Translations under genes and position numbers: made by a program
Notes under the pieces: model-generated
Databases searched by the model: none
What the model saw: only the letters and a program-made list of their open reading frames with translations
Told to the model about the DNA's origin: nothing
Part shown: piece after piece, positions 1 to 8,340 of the stretch
Layout of the letters: every line of letters begins with the position of its first letter
Numbering within the stretch: the first letter of the stretch is position 1
NCBI GenBank assembly: GCA_943914475.1
Contig: CALUCE010000009.1
Coordinates: 17,924-81,923 of the forward strand
Source: an uncultured Anaerococcus sp.
GTDB lineage: Bacteria > Bacillota > Clostridia > Tissierellales > Peptoniphilaceae
Direction of reading: 5' to 3'
DNA length: 64,000 bases

Positions 1-1940
1 TCCATGGGCTTGGTATCTTCCATGTCTTCTTTTATTTCTTCTATAGACCTAAGCTGACTGATTGTTTCTTCATAGGGAAAACTATCTTCAAATTCCCTTT
101 GCCAAGGTGTATCTTTAGCAAAAGCATGTCCCTTAACCTTAGATCTTTTGGCATATAGGTCTAAAAGATCTTCTGCAATTTCTTCAACAGCTTTTTTAGC
201 TCTAATTTTTGCCTTAGTCCATTGGGTTCCACCTAGGGTAGAGATTTTTGGTTTTTCACCCCTATTACCAATGTACTTATTAACAAGACTCATCTGGTCA
301 ATAGGTACAAAAAGCTTATCACTTCCCCTGTACTCTATAACTACATAGTCTTTTACAATTGAATTTACTTCTATTTTCTCTATTCCCTTGTAAATACCGA
401 TACCGTTATTTTCATGAACTACGTAGTCGCCAGCCTCTAAATCTGAGTAGTTAATAATATCGCTGCTACTTGGCGATTTTTTTCTTTTTTTCTTTTTTCT
501 AACCTTATCTCTTCCGAAAATTTCTTTATGGGTAAAAACATAAAGGTTAATCTCTGGTATTGTATAACCCTGATTTAGGTCAGCCTCTGATAGACTTATA
601 AGGTTTTCTTTAAAATTCTTAGAAAAGTCAAGACTATAGGCAAGATCTCCATTATTATCTAGTATCTTAGCAATATTGTCTTTTTTCTCCTCATCTCCTG
701 CTAGGATGGCTATTTTTGACTTTAATGTTTTTAAATACTTTATAGAATCGATAAAAGAATTTATATTTTTATTAAAACTTTCCGCTTCCATAGTCTTTAA
801 CTCCAATATTCTTTTTGGAGTTAAAAGCTTGGCCCTTTTTAGAAGAGATGACATATCTAAAATAGGAAAATCAAGACTTTGCTTATATAAGTCTGAAGGA
901 TTTACCTTCAAATTTTTAAAACTTGCAAAAACCTCTCCCTTATCCATTTGATAGGCTAAGTCTGCATCAAACTTATTCTCAATTTCTTTAAATTCTTCTA
1001 GACACCTAGAAAAATCATCATAAATAATAAATGCATCATCAGGCAAATAATCAAATATGGTAGAGTAGTTTGATGTCCTGTATGCATTTATTAAATCTTG
1101 GTTGGCTATATAAAATCTTTCTTCCAAAAAAGCAAGTATTTGCTTGTATTTATCCATTAATTTTACATCATTGGAATTATTAGATTTCTTCTTTGAAAAT
1201 TTCTTTATATCCTTATCGATGTTGGATATAACTTCTTCATAGTCATCTTTTCCATACAAAAGCTCACTAGCTGGGCTTATAACAAGTTCATCTAACTTAC
1301 CTATAGATCTTTGGGTATCCTTATCAAAAATCCTTATAGAGTCAATTTCTGTATCAAAAAGTTCAATCCTTATAGGATTATCATAAGAAAGAGGCCACAC
1401 ATCTATGATAGAACCTCTTATAGAAAATTGACACTTAGATTCTACCAATTTATTTTGCGAATAATTTAAAATACTTAGCTTTTCTTTAAAGTCTTGGGTA
1501 TCAATTTCTGAATCAAGATCAAGCCTAATTAGATTATCTGTAAAATCTTTAGTACTTGTTAATTTATTTCCCAAGGCTTCTATGGTTGTTACAAGGATGA
1601 AGTTTTCCTTGCTCGTAAGTTTGTTTAAAACATTAAGTCTTGCTATCTCATTATCTTTTTCCAAAGATTTAATATTATAAAAGTTAATATCTAGCGAAGG
1701 CAAAAATAAAGCCTTATCTGTACTTATAGAATTAATTTCGTAAACATATTTCTTGGCTATTCTTTCATTCTCACATGCCAGTAAGCTTGTCTTATCTATC
1801 TCTTCAAATAAAGTTAAGGCAATGTGCGATTTGCTAGAATCACTCAAGCCATACATATGGATTGGTGATAGTTCTTTATAAGATTTTACTATCTCTTTAA
1901 TTTGTGGTAGTTTTGCAATTTCTCTACTTATACTATTCAT
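1..1940 (-). CDS. mfd: Transcription-repair coupling factor Mfd, N-terminal part (truncated by window edge)
   Basis: Mfd removes RNA polymerase stalled at DNA lesions and recruits the UvrABC excision system. Reading the minus strand from the ATG at 1938-1940 gives an open frame of about 646 codons to the window edge without a stop. The first ~450 residues match the UvrB-like N-terminal part in length and style. A CarD-like RNA-polymerase-interaction domain follows, recognisable by LEAGDYVVHENNGIGIYKG and DYVVIEYRGSDKLFVPIDQM. After it comes the start of the helicase part (WTKAKIRAKKAVEEIAEDLL). The start overlaps the 3' end of pth by 8 bases, so the two are translationally linked. The helicase motor and C-terminal UvrA-binding domain lie outside the window. 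Confidence 0.93.
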   Translation of the reverse strand, partial: MNSISREIAKLPQIKEIVKSYKELSPIHMYGLSDSSKSHIALTLFEEIDKTSLLACENERIAKKYVYEINSISTDKALFLPSLDINFYNIKSLEKDNEIARLNVLNKLTSKENFILVTTIEALGNKLTSTKDFTDNLIRLDLDSEIDTQDFKEKLSILNYSQNKLVESKCQFSIRGSIIDVWPLSYDNPIRIELFDTEIDSIRIFDKDTQRSIGKLDELVISPASELLYGKDDYEEVISNIDKDIKKFSKKKSNNSNDVKLMDKYKQILAFLEERFYIANQDLINAYRTSNYSTIFDYLPDDAFIIYDDFSRCLEEFKEIENKFDADLAYQMDKGEVFASFKNLKVNPSDLYKQSLDFPILDMSSLLKRAKLLTPKRILELKTMEAESFNKNINSFIDSIKYLKTLKSKIAILAGDEEKKDNIAKILDNNGDLAYSLDFSKNFKENLISLSEADLNQGYTIPEINLYVFTHKEIFGRDKVRKKKKRKKSPSSSDIINYSDLEAGDYVVHENNGIGIYKGIEKIEVNSIVKDYVVIEYRGSDKLFVPIDQMSLVNKYIGNRGEKPKISTLGGTQWTKAKIRAKKAVEEIAEDLLDLYAKRSKVKGHAFAKDTPWQREFEDSFPYEETISQLRSIEEIKEDMEDTKPM

Positions 1941-2520
1941 CTTTGTCACTTAACAATCTAATAGGATTATAGGTGCCCATAGCCTTTTCTATGCCATCAG
2001 CAAGTATGGATTCAACTGCATCTGCAGCCATTTCTATTTCATCTTCTATAACTTTTACATCATCACCCCTAAAACCGCTTAGGACGAAGTTGGCTAAGTT
2101 CATAAAATCTGGCTTTTTACCTACTGCAAGCTTTATCCTTGGGAAATCATCATATTGTAAGTTATAAATGATTGATTTCATACCATTATGGGTTCCTGCA
2201 GATCCTTTTTTCTTAATCCTAATAGAACCAAATTCTATATCAATATCATCATAAATAACTATAAGTTTATCATGGTCAAACTTATAGTAGCTATACAATT
2301 CTCTTAAGGTTTCACCTGAATTATTCATATAGGTTTGTGGTTTTATAAGCATAACTTTATGGCCAGAAATTTCTCCCTGACCATATAAAGATTTAAATTT
2401 GATTTTCTTAACATTTATATTGTATTTTCTAGTAAGATAATCTATAGTTAGAAAACCAACATTATGCCTAGTATTTTCATATTGTAATCCAGGATTGCCC
2501 AATCCTACAATATAATACAT
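1933..2520 (-). CDS. pth: Peptidyl-tRNA hydrolase
   Basis: Pth releases tRNA from prematurely dropped peptidyl-tRNA in the cytoplasm. The 195-residue length is normal for the bacterial family. The signature GLGNPG is at residues 6-11 with Asn8 in the tRNA/peptide binding position, and the catalytic His19 lies in NTRHNVGF. QTYMNNSGE, VIYDDIDI and GTHNGMKS are the other conserved blocks. The ATG directly follows the prs stop codon (no spacer) and the gene overlaps mfd by 8 bases, fitting the common Firmicute order glmU-prs-pth-mfd. Nothing unusual is seen. Confidence 0.97.
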   Translation of the reverse strand: MYYIVGLGNPGLQYENTRHNVGFLTIDYLTRKYNINVKKIKFKSLYGQGEISGHKVMLIKPQTYMNNSGETLRELYSYYKFDHDKLIVIYDDIDIEFGSIRIKKKGSAGTHNGMKSIIYNLQYDDFPRIKLAVGKKPDFMNLANFVLSGFRGDDVKVIEDEIEMAADAVESILADGIEKAMGTYNPIRLLSDKDE

Positions 2521-3516
2521 TTATTTTCCATCCTCAAACAATCCACTTATAGACTTATAAGTATTGATTCTTTTAATTGCTTCAGCTAAAAGTGGAGCTA
2601 TAGATACTTGTTTAATCTTGCTTGTTTCCTTCTTAGAAGAAAGGGAAATCGTATCAGTTATAACAAGTTCTTTAACTCTAGAATTTTCAAGTTTTTCTAC
2701 AGCATTGCCACTTAATACACCGTGTGTTGCTGCTATATATACATCTTTTGCTCCATTGTCTAGGAGGTGATGAGCAGCGTTAATGATAGTACCACCAGTA
2801 TCTATCATGTCATCAACAAGTATACAGCTCTTGCCTTCAAAGTCACCGATAACGTTCATAACTTCAGATACGTTTGGTCTAGGTCTTCTTTTTTCTATAA
2901 TAGCAATTCCTAATTTTAAGTAATCAGCAAAAGATCTAGCTCTAACTACTCCACCCAAGTCAGGACTTACAACTACAAATTCATCAGATTTTCCATAGGC
3001 CATGTCTTTGAATGTTTCAGATAAAAGTCTAATAGCAGTAAAGTGATCAACAGGAATATCAAAGTATCCTTGAATTTGACCAGCATGTAGGTCCATTGTA
3101 ACAACCCTATCAGCACCTGCTACTGCTATTAAATTTGCTACAAGTTTTGCTGTTATAGGTTCCCTACCTCTTGTTTTTCTGTCTTGTCTTGCATAACCAT
3201 AATAAGGAATTATAGCATTAACATAACCAGCTGATGCTCTTCTACAAGCATCTATCATAATAAGTAATTCCATCAAATTGTCGTTGGAAGGATATGAAGT
3301 AGGTTGAATTATATAAACATCCTTACCCCTTACAGGTTCATTAATTTTTACACTAATTTCACCATCACCAAATGTTTGTACTTCAGCTTTTCCTAACTCT
3401 TGTCCAATTTCTGCTGCTACGCTTTCAGCTAACTTTAGGTTAGAGTTGCCTGAAAATAGGATTAATTCACCCCTAGAAATATTTTCACAACAAGAATTTT
3501 CTTTAGTTTTTGACAT
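2521..3516 (-). CDS. prs: Ribose-phosphate pyrophosphokinase (PRPP synthetase)
   Basis: Prs converts ribose-5-phosphate and ATP to PRPP, the precursor for purines, pyrimidines, NAD, histidine and tryptophan. The 331-residue protein has the class I layout: GDGEISVKI near the N-terminus, the catalytic-loop region RQDRKTRGREPITAK, MDLHAGQIQGYFD, and the PRPP-binding loop CILVDDMIDTGGT. A ribosome binding site AAAGGAG lies 5 bases before the ATG. The N-terminus is about 14 residues longer than many homologues. It overlaps the upstream glmU by 14 bases and abuts pth. Apt, PurC and PurB elsewhere in the window belong to the same PRPP-dependent purine economy. Confidence 0.97.
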   Translation of the reverse strand: MSKTKENSCCENISRGELILFSGNSNLKLAESVAAEIGQELGKAEVQTFGDGEISVKINEPVRGKDVYIIQPTSYPSNDNLMELLIMIDACRRASAGYVNAIIPYYGYARQDRKTRGREPITAKLVANLIAVAGADRVVTMDLHAGQIQGYFDIPVDHFTAIRLLSETFKDMAYGKSDEFVVVSPDLGGVVRARSFADYLKLGIAIIEKRRPRPNVSEVMNVIGDFEGKSCILVDDMIDTGGTIINAAHHLLDNGAKDVYIAATHGVLSGNAVEKLENSRVKELVITDTISLSSKKETSKIKQVSIAPLLAEAIKRINTYKSISGLFEDGK

Positions 3517-4906
3517 TTTTACTCCTTTGTTTATCTAAATCTCTCTTTTTCTTTTTTTCAACATAACCAGCTATATTCTTTTGTTCCGCTCTTTCTATAG
3601 AAAGGGCTCCCTCATCTACATCTTTTGTTATTGTAGATCCTGCAGCTACATAGCCTTCTTTGTAAATTCTTACTGGAGCTACGATATTGGAATTTGATCC
3701 TATAAAGGCTCCATCTTCTACTATAGATCTGTGCTTAAATTTGCCATCATAATTTACAAATATTACGCCACAACCTACGTTGATATTCTCTCCTAAATCA
3801 GAGTCACCAATATATGCCAAATGGCCTGCCTTCGTTCCCTTACCTACTTTTGAGTTTTTAACTTCTACGAAGTTTCCAATATGAACACTCTCTCCTAAAT
3901 CTGCCTTAGGTCTTAGGTGTGCAAAGGGTCCTATGTCGGTATTTTTTCCAACTTTAGATTGTTCTATTACAGAATTATCAATCTTTACATTTTCAGATAT
4001 TTGAGAATCAACTATCCTAGTTGAACCTTCTATAAGGCAATTTTCAGATATTTTTGTATCTCCTAGGATTTTTACATAACCTGATATAACAGTATCTCTT
4101 CCTATCTCAACTCCAGGTTCTATAGTAATTATCTCTGGAGTTTCCATTATAACTCCTTCTTCCATGTAGGAATTATTTACTCTTCTTCTTAAGATTTTTT
4201 CTGCTCTTGAAAGCTCCTTTTTGTTGTTAATACCATAAAATTCACTGGCATCTTTACCTACAAAAGCTCCCACTTTTTTATCTTGATCTTTTAGTATTTG
4301 TATGCAATCAGTTAAATATAGCTCATTTTGAGAATTATTTGAGTCTATTAATTTGATTGATTCTTTTAAATCTATACCTTTAAAGGCATAAATCCCAGTG
4401 TTAATCTCTTCTATATTTAGCTCTTCTTCATTTGCATCCTTGTGTTCTACAATTTTATAAAAGAGATTATCATTATCTCTAACTACTCTCCCATAGGTGC
4501 TTGGATCTTCCAATATGGTTGATAGGACAGAGCAAGAGTTGTTATTTGTTTGGTGGAAGTTTACAAAATCTTCTATAGAAGATTTTCTAATAAGTGGAAT
4601 ATCCCCATTTAATACCAAGACGGTATCATCATCTTCTACCAAATCTAGTGCCAAGCTTACTGCATATCCAGTTCCATAGGGATACTCATCTCCTATTTTT
4701 TGTTCTCTAACAATAAGGTCTTTGTAAGATTCTTCTATATAACTTTTATTTGCCCCTCCTATAACTATGGTTTGGGACTTATCAAGCTTAGAAGCCTCTA
4801 TTACATAGGAAAGAATTTCTTTATTTAGTAGCTTATGAAGAACCTTGGACTTATCGGATTTCATCCTGGTTCCTTCACCAGCTGCTAAAATTATTGTTTT
4901 TATCAT
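3503..4906 (-). CDS. glmU: Bifunctional UDP-N-acetylglucosamine pyrophosphorylase / glucosamine-1-phosphate N-acetyltransferase
   Basis: GlmU makes UDP-GlcNAc for peptidoglycan in two steps, acetylating glucosamine-1-phosphate and then uridylating it. The 467-residue protein has an N-terminal nucleotidyltransferase domain (LAAGEGTRM at about residues 7-15, then KVLHKL) and a C-terminal left-handed beta-helix of hexapeptide repeats from about residue 250. Conserved acetyltransferase blocks are GPFAHLRP, GHLAYIGDS and NYDGKFKHRS. The last ~15 residues are strongly basic. It begins 6 bases after deoD and overlaps prs by 14 bases, so it sits inside the deoD-glmU-prs-pth-mfd transcription unit. 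Confidence 0.97.
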   Translation of the reverse strand: MIKTIILAAGEGTRMKSDKSKVLHKLLNKEILSYVIEASKLDKSQTIVIGGANKSYIEESYKDLIVREQKIGDEYPYGTGYAVSLALDLVEDDDTVLVLNGDIPLIRKSSIEDFVNFHQTNNNSCSVLSTILEDPSTYGRVVRDNDNLFYKIVEHKDANEEELNIEEINTGIYAFKGIDLKESIKLIDSNNSQNELYLTDCIQILKDQDKKVGAFVGKDASEFYGINNKKELSRAEKILRRRVNNSYMEEGVIMETPEIITIEPGVEIGRDTVISGYVKILGDTKISENCLIEGSTRIVDSQISENVKIDNSVIEQSKVGKNTDIGPFAHLRPKADLGESVHIGNFVEVKNSKVGKGTKAGHLAYIGDSDLGENINVGCGVIFVNYDGKFKHRSIVEDGAFIGSNSNIVAPVRIYKEGYVAAGSTITKDVDEGALSIERAEQKNIAGYVEKKKKRDLDKQRSKNVKN

Positions 4907-4912
4907 AAATTT

Positions 4913-5632
4913 CTATTCCTCAGCAATTTCAAGAGCAAGCTTCATCATATTTGTATATGATGTTTCTCTTGCTTCTGCAGAGTCTGCAATGTTTTCTACC
5001 AAGGAGTCAGATATAGTAAATATTCCTAATCCTCTTTTTCCGTGTTTTTTAGCTAGTGTAAATAAGCCATAAGCTTCCATTTCAACACATAAAACACCAT
5101 ATTTTTGTAAGTTTTCCATTACGTAATCTGGTGTTGTTGAATAAAATTGATCTGAACTTAAAACTTGACCACAGTGAGTTGTATAATCAAGTTCTTTAGC
5201 TTTGTTATAAGCTTTAACTAGCATGTCAAATTCTGGTGTTGGTGAAAAGTGAACATTTCCAAATAAATTATCATTTATAGATGATTCACTACAAGCAGCA
5301 GTTGCTATAACAATATCGTGTAACTTAACGTCTTTTTGCATAGAGCCTGCTGTTCCTATTCTTATAATTGTATCTACATCATAAAATTCAAAGAGTTCAT
5401 TATAATAAATCATGGATGAAGGGATTCCCATTCCACTTCCCATAACTGATACTCTTTTACCATTGTAGTAGCCTGTATAACCAAGCATACCCCTGGTTTC
5501 ATTAAATTGTTTTACATCGGTAAGATAGTTATCTGCTATATATTTAGCCCTAAGTGGATCTCCAGGCATTAAGACAGTTTTAGCTATCTCATCTTTACTT
5601 TTTGCTGAAATATGTGGTGTTGGTATACTCAT
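4913..5632 (-). CDS. deoD: Purine nucleoside phosphorylase, DeoD type
   Basis: DeoD phosphorolyses purine (deoxy)nucleosides to free base plus (deoxy)ribose-1-phosphate in salvage. The protein has the hexameric-type signature MPGDPLRAKYIADN near the N-terminus, GSGMGIPS, and the late block CVEMEAYGLF that binds the nucleoside. I place the start at the ATG at 5630-5632, giving 239 residues, because AAGGAG ends 5-6 bases before it. A GTG two codons upstream overlaps that ribosome binding site and is unlikely to be used. It is the first gene of the glmU-prs-pth-mfd unit. A candidate extended -10 (TGATATGAT) lies at about 5664-5672. The tkt terminator lies just upstream. Confidence 0.95.
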   Translation of the reverse strand: MSIPTPHISAKSKDEIAKTVLMPGDPLRAKYIADNYLTDVKQFNETRGMLGYTGYYNGKRVSVMGSGMGIPSSMIYYNELFEFYDVDTIIRIGTAGSMQKDVKLHDIVIATAACSESSINDNLFGNVHFSPTPEFDMLVKAYNKAKELDYTTHCGQVLSSDQFYSTTPDYVMENLQKYGVLCVEMEAYGLFTLAKKHGKRGLGIFTISDSLVENIADSAEARETSYTNMMKLALEIAEE

Positions 5633-5701
5633 ATTCACTCCTTAATCAATATATTTCTATTTAATCATATCACTTTTTAAGATAATTTAAAAATAAAAGA
5701 A

Positions 5702-5732
5702 GAAGATTGATATTTTTCATACATCAACCTTC
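5702..5732 (-). terminator. Intrinsic terminator downstream of tkt
   Basis: On the minus strand a 10-bp stem (GAAGGTTGAT with ATCAATCTTC, one G-U pair) closes an 11-base loop and is followed by a U-rich tract (TTCTTTTATTTTT). It starts 9 bases after the tkt stop and separates rpiB-tkt from the deoD unit. On the plus strand the G-U position becomes an A-C mismatch, so minus-strand use is favoured. Confidence 0.8.
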
Positions 5733-5741
5733 AACCTTAAA

Positions 5742-7736
5742 TTAGCAATATTTGTCTGTATATTTTTTAACTATATTTTCTACTGTAAATCCAAATTCCT
5801 TCTCAACTTGTCCGCCTGGAGCTGACATACCAAAGCTATCTATGGCAATATTGATTCCCTCATCTCCAGTAAACTCCTTCCAACCGAAGGATGAACCCAT
5901 TTCTATAGATATTCTATTTTTAACATCGCTTGGTAGAAGTTTTTCCTTGTACTCTTCACTTTGACTTCTAAATAACTCAAAGGATGGCATAGAAATAACT
6001 CTTATATTTTCACCTTTTTCCTTAAGTTCTTCTTTAGCCTTAAGGGCAAGTGCTACTTCAGAACCTGTTGCTATAAATATAGATTCAGGCTTTTGGCTCT
6101 TTGATTCGCTAATAATATAAGCACCTTTTGAGATATCTTCAATTTCTTCTGTTTCTTTTAGATTTTCTACACCTTGTCTAGTCAAAGCAAGGACTACAGG
6201 ACTTTCCTTACTTTCCAAAGCTATTTTCCAGGCAAGTCTTGTTTCATTGGCATCTGCAGGTCTAAGAACTACTGTATTAGGGATAGCCCTAAGCATAGCA
6301 AGTTGTTCTATAGGTTCGTGAGTAGGACCATCTTCTCCAACAGCAACTGAATCATGTGTAAATACATAAGTTACTGGTATTTTTGATAAGGCAGAAAGTC
6401 TAATAGCTGCCTTTAAATAATCAGAAAATACAAAGAAAGTTGATACATGATGCCAGCTTCCACCGTGTGCAACTATACCATTTGCTACAGCTCCCATGGT
6501 AAATTCTCTAACTCCATACCAAACATTTCTTCCTTCTGGATGTTTATCAGAGAATCTTTCTGTATCTACAATATTTGTTTTATTTGAAGAGAATAAGTCT
6601 GCACTACCTCCCCAGATATTTTCAGAAACTTTTGCTATATCTTGAAGTATTTTTCCACTTGAAGCTCTTGTAGCAAGAGGATCCATAGATGAATCAAACT
6701 TTTTAACTTCATCCATAAAGTTTTCAGGTAATTCTCTGTTCATACCTGATACATATTCTTTAGCCTTTTCAGGATATTTTTCTTTATATGAATCTAGAAG
6801 TTTATCCCATTCTTCATTAGCTTTTTTACCATTTTTTTCTATATTTTCTTTAAATACTTCATATACATCATCTGGAATAACAAAGTCTTCTTCAGTCCAC
6901 TTATAAAAATCTTTGGCATTTTTATAATCTTCTTCTCCTAATGGAGCTCCGTGTACCTTATTGGTTCCAGCATTTTTGGATCCATATCCAATTTGTGTTT
7001 TTATTTCTATAAATGTAGGACCATTCTCAGATTTTTGAGCTTGTAAAATGGCTTTTTCTATAGCTTCAAGGTCATTACCATCTTCTACTTTTAAGTAATT
7101 CCATTTTTGTGCTTCTACTCTTTTTTCAAGATTTTCTGAGAAAGATGTGTTTAAGTCACCATCTAGGCAAATATCGTTAGAATCGTGTAATACTATAAGT
7201 TTATTTAAATTTAGATGTCCTGCAAGGCTCATTGCTTCGTATGAAATACCTTCCATAAGGTCACCATCACCACAAATAGCATAGGTATAATGGTCTACCA
7301 AAGGGAAACCTTCTTCATTGTATAATGCAGCTAGGTGTTTCTCTGCCATAGCCATACCAACTGCATTGGCTATACCTTGTCCCAAAGGACCTGTGGTAAC
7401 TTCAACTCCATCTGTATGCATCCTTTCTGGATGGCCTGGAGTTTTAGACTTTAATTGTCTAAATTCTTTCAAATCATCCATAGAAAGATCATATCCTGAT
7501 AGGTGTAACAATGAATACAATAAGGCTGATCCATGACCAGCTGAAAGGATAAACCTATCTCTGTTATCCCATTGTGAATTCTTTGGGTTAGCCTTTAAAA
7601 TCCTGTTCCATAACACATAAGCCATAGGAGCAGCTCCCATAGGCAAGCCTGGGTGACCACTATTAGCCTTTTCTATTTGTGCTATAGATAATGTTCTAAT
7701 GGCGTTTACCGCCTTATAATCAATATCCTTATACAT
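5742..7736 (-). CDS. tkt: Transketolase
   Basis: Transketolase moves two-carbon units between pentose and glycolytic sugar phosphates using thiamine diphosphate. The 664-residue length is standard. Conserved parts are SGHPGLPMGAAPMAY near the N-terminus, the thiamine-binding block GDGDLMEGISYEA around residue 155, and in the pyrimidine-binding domain the segments VFTHDSVAVGEDGPTHEP and LRPADANET. The gene starts 1 base after the rpiB stop, so the two non-oxidative pentose phosphate enzymes are co-transcribed. A hairpin terminator follows. Transketolase is favoured over the homologous dihydroxyacetone synthase because of the neighbour rpiB and the full-length similarity. Confidence 0.97.
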   Translation of the reverse strand: MYKDIDYKAVNAIRTLSIAQIEKANSGHPGLPMGAAPMAYVLWNRILKANPKNSQWDNRDRFILSAGHGSALLYSLLHLSGYDLSMDDLKEFRQLKSKTPGHPERMHTDGVEVTTGPLGQGIANAVGMAMAEKHLAALYNEEGFPLVDHYTYAICGDGDLMEGISYEAMSLAGHLNLNKLIVLHDSNDICLDGDLNTSFSENLEKRVEAQKWNYLKVEDGNDLEAIEKAILQAQKSENGPTFIEIKTQIGYGSKNAGTNKVHGAPLGEEDYKNAKDFYKWTEEDFVIPDDVYEVFKENIEKNGKKANEEWDKLLDSYKEKYPEKAKEYVSGMNRELPENFMDEVKKFDSSMDPLATRASSGKILQDIAKVSENIWGGSADLFSSNKTNIVDTERFSDKHPEGRNVWYGVREFTMGAVANGIVAHGGSWHHVSTFFVFSDYLKAAIRLSALSKIPVTYVFTHDSVAVGEDGPTHEPIEQLAMLRAIPNTVVLRPADANETRLAWKIALESKESPVVLALTRQGVENLKETEEIEDISKGAYIISESKSQKPESIFIATGSEVALALKAKEELKEKGENIRVISMPSFELFRSQSEEYKEKLLPSDVKNRISIEMGSSFGWKEFTGDEGINIAIDSFGMSAPGGQVEKEFGFTVENIVKKYTDKYC

Positions 7737-7737
7737 T

Positions 7738-8178
7738 TTACTTCTCCTCTAACTTCATTATCTTGTCTACTCTTTTTTGGTGACGTCCACCTTCAAATTC
7801 AGTATTTGCAAAAATCTCTACTATATCTTTGCAAACTTCAGAGCCTATAACCCTAGCACCTATACATAGGCAGTTAGCATTATTGTGAGCTCTGGACATT
7901 TTTGCAGAATATGTCTCTGATACACATGCTGCTCTAATTCCCTTCATCTTGTTAGCTGTAAGACTCATGCCTACACCAGTTCCGCAAATTAAGATGGCAA
8001 AATCTGCTTCACCGTCTATAACTTTTTGGCATGCTTTTTCTCCAAAATCTGGATAATCAACAGATTCTTTGTTAAAGGTACCGACTTTTTCTACTTCATG
8101 TCCTAATTCCTTTAACTTTTCTTCTACAGCATCAACTAAATCTATTCCACCATGGTCATTTCCAATTACATATTTCAT
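7738..8178 (-). CDS. rpiB: Ribose-5-phosphate isomerase B
   Basis: RpiB interconverts ribose-5-phosphate and ribulose-5-phosphate; some relatives act on allose or galactose phosphates. The 146-residue protein has the LacAB/RpiB fold signature GNDHGG (His9), the catalytic Cys65 in CGTGVGMS, and His98 in MSRAHNNANC, matching the spacing of the well-studied bacterial enzymes. A ribosome binding site AAGGAGAAGGAG precedes the ATG. It is the first gene of the rpiB-tkt operon, transcribed divergently from murC. Pathway context (transketolase, ribose uptake, PRPP synthetase) supports ribose-5-phosphate as the substrate. Confidence 0.95.
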   Translation of the reverse strand: MKYVIGNDHGGIDLVDAVEEKLKELGHEVEKVGTFNKESVDYPDFGEKACQKVIDGEADFAILICGTGVGMSLTANKMKGIRAACVSETYSAKMSRAHNNANCLCIGARVIGSEVCKDIVEIFANTEFEGGRHQKRVDKIMKLEEK

Positions 8179-8202
8179 AAATACTCCTTCTCCTTCATTT
8201 TA

Positions 8203-8231
8203 AGATTAACATTTAATAAATGCTATGTCAA
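8203..8231 (-). promoter_or_regulatory. Promoter of rpiB-tkt
   Basis: On the minus strand a consensus -35 TTGACA (8226-8231) is separated by 17 bases from TAATCT (8203-8208), which carries an upstream TG (extended -10). It lies 25-50 bases before the rpiB ATG. Confidence 0.75.
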
Positions 8232-8289
8232 TCGAGTAAATTTCCCCTACAAGCATTAGTTTATGCAAATGGAGAAATGCCTAGGCTTA

Positions 8290-8298
8290 TGGTATAAT
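8290..8298 (+). promoter_or_regulatory. Extended -10 promoter of murC
   Basis: TGGTATAAT is an extended -10 with a perfect TATAAT at 8293-8298. No good -35 is seen 16-18 bases upstream. The predicted start of transcription (about 8305) lies downstream of the first in-frame ATG at 8263, which supports the murC start at 8341. Confidence 0.6.
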
Positions 8299-8340
8299 GT
8301 TAAATATCCAAGAAGTATATACATATTTAAGGAGAAATTA

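Noticed and set aside
148..951. Plus-strand ORFs opposite mfd (66 and 91 codons)
   Set aside because: They lie entirely opposite a well-conserved gene, have no ribosome binding site and no recognisable domain; they are shadow frames.
8263..8340. Upstream in-frame extension of murC (26 residues from the ATG at 8263)
   Set aside because: It has no ribosome binding site, the extra residues resemble nothing in MurC, and an extended -10 promoter lies inside this stretch.
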